Shown here: one piece after another, positions 6,527 through 8,698 of the stretch
How positions within the stretch are numbered: position 1 is the stretch's first letter
Layout: every line of letters starts with the position of its first letter
Assembly (NCBI GenBank): GCA_025351125.1
Contig: JANXWN010000283.1
Span: forward strand, 1 to 8,698
Source of the DNA: Caulobacteraceae bacterium
Lineage (GTDB): Bacteria > Pseudomonadota > Alphaproteobacteria > Caulobacterales > Caulobacteraceae
Direction: 5' to 3'
DNA: 8,698 nucleotides
Made by a program: the position numbers and the translations under genes
Notes under the pieces: model-generated
Databases searched by the model: none
Told to the model about the DNA's origin: nothing
Seen by the model: only the letters and a program-made list of their open reading frames with translations

Positions 6527-7186
6527 ATGATGCAACTGATCATCGGCGATAAAGTATGGTCGACCTGGTCGATGCGACCGTGGTTGGTGCTTAAACATTC
6601 GGGTGCCCCCTTCAGCGAGACTCTGGTCCGTCTTCGGCGCCACAGCCATCCGAGCACGCACGACGCGATCCTCGCGGCGGGATCGCCGACCGGGCTGGCG
6701 CCGGTGCTCATAAACGGCGGCATGACGATTTGGGATAGCCTAGCGATCTGCGAGTACGTCGCCGAGCAGTTTCCGGCGGCCAGGCTGTGGCCCGCCGATC
6801 CGTCGGCGCGCGCCTTAGGGCGCAGCGCAGCGTCGGAAATGCATTCCGGGTTTGCGGCGCTGCGCGGCGAACATCCGATGGATTTGCGGCTGCGGACCGC
6901 GACGCCGGTCTCCGAAGCCGTCGCGCGGGACGTCGGCCGCATTGTTTGTCTTTGGAACGACCTGCTTTCCCGGTTCGGCGGACCGTTTCTGCTGGGCGCC
7001 GCGTGGTCGATCGCCGACGCTTTCTACACCCCCGTGGCCACTCGTTTTCGCAGCTATGACATCGCGCCGGCAGCGCACGGCGACGCCGGCGCGGCCGCGG
7101 GCTATGCGGCCCAGTTGCTGAAAACGCCGGTTTTTCTGGAATGGGAGCGGGGCGCACTGACCGACCCGGGCGCCGGCCTCGCGTGA
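6527..7186 (+). CDS. Glutathione S-transferase family protein
   Basis: This is a predicted cytoplasmic GST of 219 residues. The N-terminal thioredoxin-like domain (about 1-82) begins LIIGDKVWSTWSMRPWLVLK (4-23), where the S/T residues near 12-15 sit at the usual glutathione-activating position. It continues with GLAPVLINGG (57-66), containing the conserved cis-proline P59, and WDSLAICEYVAE (69-80), the glutathione gamma-glutamyl-binding segment. The helical C-terminal domain holds the N-capping box SIADAFYTPVATRF (161-174). Substrate and subclass cannot be assigned. The ATG at 6527 is chosen over a TTG at 6509 that overlaps the previous stop; the ATG at 6530 is equally possible, and the ribosome site is weak. 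The 14-nt gap suggests co-transcription with the barrel gene. A hairpin terminator follows the stop. Confidence 0.87.
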   Translation: MMQLIIGDKVWSTWSMRPWLVLKHSGAPFSETLVRLRRHSHPSTHDAILAAGSPTGLAPVLINGGMTIWDSLAICEYVAEQFPAARLWPADPSARALGRSAASEMHSGFAALRGEHPMDLRLRTATPVSEAVARDVGRIVCLWNDLLSRFGGPFLLGAAWSIADAFYTPVATRFRSYDIAPAAHGDAGAAAGYAAQLLKTPVFLEWERGALTDPGAGLA

Positions 7187-7192
7187 CAAGAA

Positions 7193-7224
7193 AGACGCCG
7201 CCGGCCTCGCGGCCGACGGCGTCT
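7193..7224. terminator. Strong intrinsic terminator between convergent genes
   Basis: An 8-bp stem (AGACGCCG with CGGCGTCT), one A-C mismatch, then 5 more base pairs close a TCGC tetraloop. On the minus strand the stem runs straight into TTTCTT, a good terminator for the PEP-CTERM gene. On the plus strand it lies just after the GST stop, with a looser T-rich stretch only at 7241-7249, so termination there is likely weaker. Confidence 0.75.
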
Positions 7225-7247
7225 GAGAACAGACGAATTCGTTTATT

Positions 7248-7883
7248 TTAGGCTTGAATAAATTTGCGACGCGCGACGCGCATTACCGCGCCCAATCCGC
7301 CAAAGCCGATCAACATCAGGGCCCACGTCGTCGGTTCCGGAACCGAGGTCAGGGTGACATTGTCGAGAATGTTGCCTTGTTGGTCGGACGGGCCCTGTTC
7401 CAGGAACATCAGATTGCCGCCGGTGGTTGTGAAGGTGAAGGTGTGCAACGTGAACGGGTCGCTCGAACTTAAATTGAGACTTGCGACGGTGGTCCCGCCC
7501 AACGTGACGATGGTGGTTTGATTGGCCGCGCCGCGGGCGTTGCCGGCTAGATCAAAGCTCAGTGTGTATGTGCCGGCGCCGAACGATGTTTTCGACTTGA
7601 GAACGCCGGCGGGGTTGTTCCCTGTTCCTGAAGATCCATCCAAGTCCACGTAATTGCCGTTTCCGGGGTAGAAGTCGTAGAAACCGGTTCCGATCAGATC
7701 GGTTGACGACTGGCCGGCGATTGAGGGATCGGGCAAAGAGGCGAAGCTGGAATCGCCGGCCCAATTGAGCGTTTGCGCGTCGGCGTTAAAGTTGTCCGAC
7801 AGGACGACCCCGGCGGCTGAACCTTGCGCCCAAACGGCGCAGGCGATAAGGGCTGCGGATGCGACGATTGTTTTAAACTTCAT
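7248..7883 (-). CDS. PEP-CTERM (PEPxxWA type) sorting-domain protein
   Basis: This 211-residue protein is exported and predicted to be processed by an exosortase before surface attachment or release. A signal peptide (MKFKTIVASAALIACAVWAQGSAA, 1-24) leads to a Gly/Ser/Thr/Asn-rich, beta-strand-type body. Motifs there include NGNYVDLDGSSG (75-86), GTYTLSFDLAGNARG (104-118) and QGNILDNVTLTSV (169-181), reminiscent of jelly-roll carbohydrate-binding-like modules, though that fold is inference. The C-terminal sorting signal is complete: PEPTTWA (182-188), a hydrophobic helix (LMLIGFGGLGAVM), then the basic tail RVARRK. The ATG at 7883 is preferred because it opens the signal peptide directly and has GGTGA upstream; an in-frame ATG at 7895 has no ribosome site. 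There is no exosortase in the window. A strong terminator follows 24 nt after the stop. Confidence 0.85.
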   Translation of the reverse strand: MKFKTIVASAALIACAVWAQGSAAGVVLSDNFNADAQTLNWAGDSSFASLPDPSIAGQSSTDLIGTGFYDFYPGNGNYVDLDGSSGTGNNPAGVLKSKTSFGAGTYTLSFDLAGNARGAANQTTIVTLGGTTVASLNLSSSDPFTLHTFTFTTTGGNLMFLEQGPSDQQGNILDNVTLTSVPEPTTWALMLIGFGGLGAVMRVARRKFIQA

Positions 7884-7953
7884 TGTGGTCACCATACTTG
7901 AGCTGTTGCGCTATTGGGCGCGGCGATTTAGCGCAGGCCCGATCAATTGACAA

Positions 7954-7982
7954 TCCATAAAGCCGCAATTGGCCACAATCAA
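7954..7982 (-). promoter_or_regulatory. Candidate promoter of the PEP-CTERM gene
   Basis: On the minus strand, TTGATT (7982-7977) and TATGGA (7959-7954) are separated by 17 nt, with an A-tract just upstream at 7991-7985. The matches are modest (4/6 and 3/6). A perfect TTGACA lies further upstream (8000-7995) but has no good -10 at the right distance. The leader to the ATG at 7883 would be about 65 nt. Confidence 0.28.
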
Positions 7983-7998
7983 GCTTTTTTTCGGTGTC

Positions 7999-8025
7999 AA
8001 AAATGGCGCGCCGGTGGCTTGGCGC
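7999..8025 (-). terminator. Possible intrinsic terminator of radC
   Basis: On the minus strand, GCGCC (8025-8021) pairs with GGCGC (8012-8008) around an 8-nt loop. GCCA and a run of five T residues follow (8003-7999). It lies about 30 nt after the radC stop. The stem is short and the U-run is offset by 4 nt, so efficiency is doubtful. Confidence 0.4.
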
Positions 8026-8054
8026 ATCGAGAAATATCGTTCCGCATCGATAAC

Positions 8055-8698
8055 TTAGAATAGCCCCAACGCTTTCATGCTCGATACTCCTTCGCGTCCC
8101 ACGACAATGTGATCGTGCACCGCGATATTGAGGGATCGGCCGGCCTCCATGACCATGCGGGTCATCTCGATGTCCGCCTTTGAAGGAGTGGGATCGCCTG
8201 AGGGATGATTGTGGGCGAGGATGACGGCGCTGGCAGACATTTCCAGCGCGCGGCGCACCACTTCGCGGGGGTAGACCGGGGCGTGGTCGACCGTGCCCTC
8301 GTTCATCACTTCATCGGCGATCAACTGGTTCTTCTTATCCAAAAACAGCACGCGAAACTGTTCGCGAGGAGCCCCCGCCATCGCGACCTTGACGTAAGCC
8401 AAAAGCGCGCTCCAGGACGAAATCAGGGGACGCTTGACCGCTTCGCCGCGCCCCATTCGCATCGTCGCCTGATGGATTAAGTTGAGATCCAGGGCGACCG
8501 CCGCGCCGACGCCCTTGACCGTCATCAACGCCGCCGCATCGGCGCCCAGTACGCCGGCCAACCCGCCAAACCGGGTCAGCAAAGTTTTGGCCAAGGGCTT
8601 GAGATCCCCGCGCGGAATGGCGCGGGCCAGAATGAGCTCCAAAAGTTCGTAGTCCGGCAGCGCCGCCAAGCTGATAGTCGCGCGGGCGCGCAGGCGCT
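8055..8698 (-). CDS. radC: RadC family JAB/MPN-domain protein (5' end outside window)
   Basis: RadC-family proteins combine a helix-hairpin-helix-like N-terminal region with a JAMM-type metalloprotease-fold domain. Their role is unsettled, and the old link to DNA repair in E. coli was withdrawn. The frame is open to the right edge, so the gene is partial. The first visible residues, RLRAR, match the family's 'HRxRLRxR' start. [26 protein letters not shown] follows, then the HhH-like [13 protein letters not shown]. Counting the codon at 8669 as residue 1, the metal site is seen as E124 (MNEGT), H153 and H155 (HNHPSGDP) and D166, all present. The C-terminus [20 protein letters not shown] is typical. 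The TTG at 8669 lies inside the conserved domain and is not the true start. The next gene downstream on this strand is the PEP-CTERM gene, 171 nt away. Confidence 0.93.
   Translation of the reverse strand, partial: RLRARATISLAALPDYELLELILARAIPRGDLKPLAKTLLTRFGGLAGVLGADAAALMTVKGVGAAVALDLNLIHQATMRMGRGEAVKRPLISSWSALLAYVKVAMAGAPREQFRVLFLDKKNQLIADEVMNEGTVDHAPVYPREVVRRALEMSASAVILAHNHPSGDPTPSKADIEMTRMVMEAGRSLNIAVHDHIVVGREGVSSMKALGLF

Noticed and set aside
8667..8669. TTG at 8669 as the true radC start
   Set aside because: The conserved RadC N-terminus (RLRAR) is encoded upstream of it in the same frame up to the window edge, so the gene is simply cut by the window.

Overview
The window looks like chromosomal DNA of an alphaproteobacterium. 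Three things point there: a purB / ATP-synthase zeta-subunit (DUF1476) / purC-purS neighbourhood, a PEPxxWA-type PEP-CTERM protein of the kind common in Sphingomonadales and Caulobacterales, and a Spinster-type MFS transporter. The DNA is GC-rich and densely packed. No insertion sequence, phage gene, CRISPR array, rRNA or tRNA was seen. The longest stretch without a gene is about 206 bp.

Layout, left to right. (1) Positions 1-1148, minus strand: purC then purS (de novo purine synthesis). Directly behind purS is an open frame running off the left edge. Its start resembles a DUF3291 protein, not the purQ usually expected there. (2) Positions 1149-1354: divergent control region with a terminator-like hairpin in the purC leader (possible attenuator) and a second inverted repeat. 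(3) Positions 1355-2650, plus strand: a KirBac-type inward-rectifier potassium channel with an unusual selectivity filter, then the gene for the zeta inhibitor of F1-ATPase. (4) Positions 2699-5582, minus strand: purB, preceded by a 12-helix MFS transporter reading in the same direction. (5) Positions 5706-7186, plus strand: an outer-membrane beta-barrel protein (phenol MetA-degradation / 'transporter' family) followed 14 nt later by a glutathione S-transferase-like gene. (6) Positions 7193-7224: a strong hairpin terminator between convergent genes. (7) Positions 7248-7883, minus strand: a secreted PEP-CTERM protein. (8) Positions 8055-8698, minus strand: radC, cut at its 5' end by the window edge.

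How the genes fit together: purB, purC and purS are the purine part (PurC makes SAICAR, PurB cleaves it, and PurS is the small subunit of the earlier PurSQL step). The zeta gene is a common alphaproteobacterial neighbour of purB/purC without a metabolic role in the pathway. The Kir channel, MFS transporter, barrel protein, GST, PEP-CTERM protein and RadC appear to be ordinary accessory or housekeeping genes with no evident shared pathway.

I found no convincing new multi-gene system. The items most worth a second look are the purC leader hairpin, the Kir filter that lacks the usual threonine, and the DUF3291-like frame behind purS.
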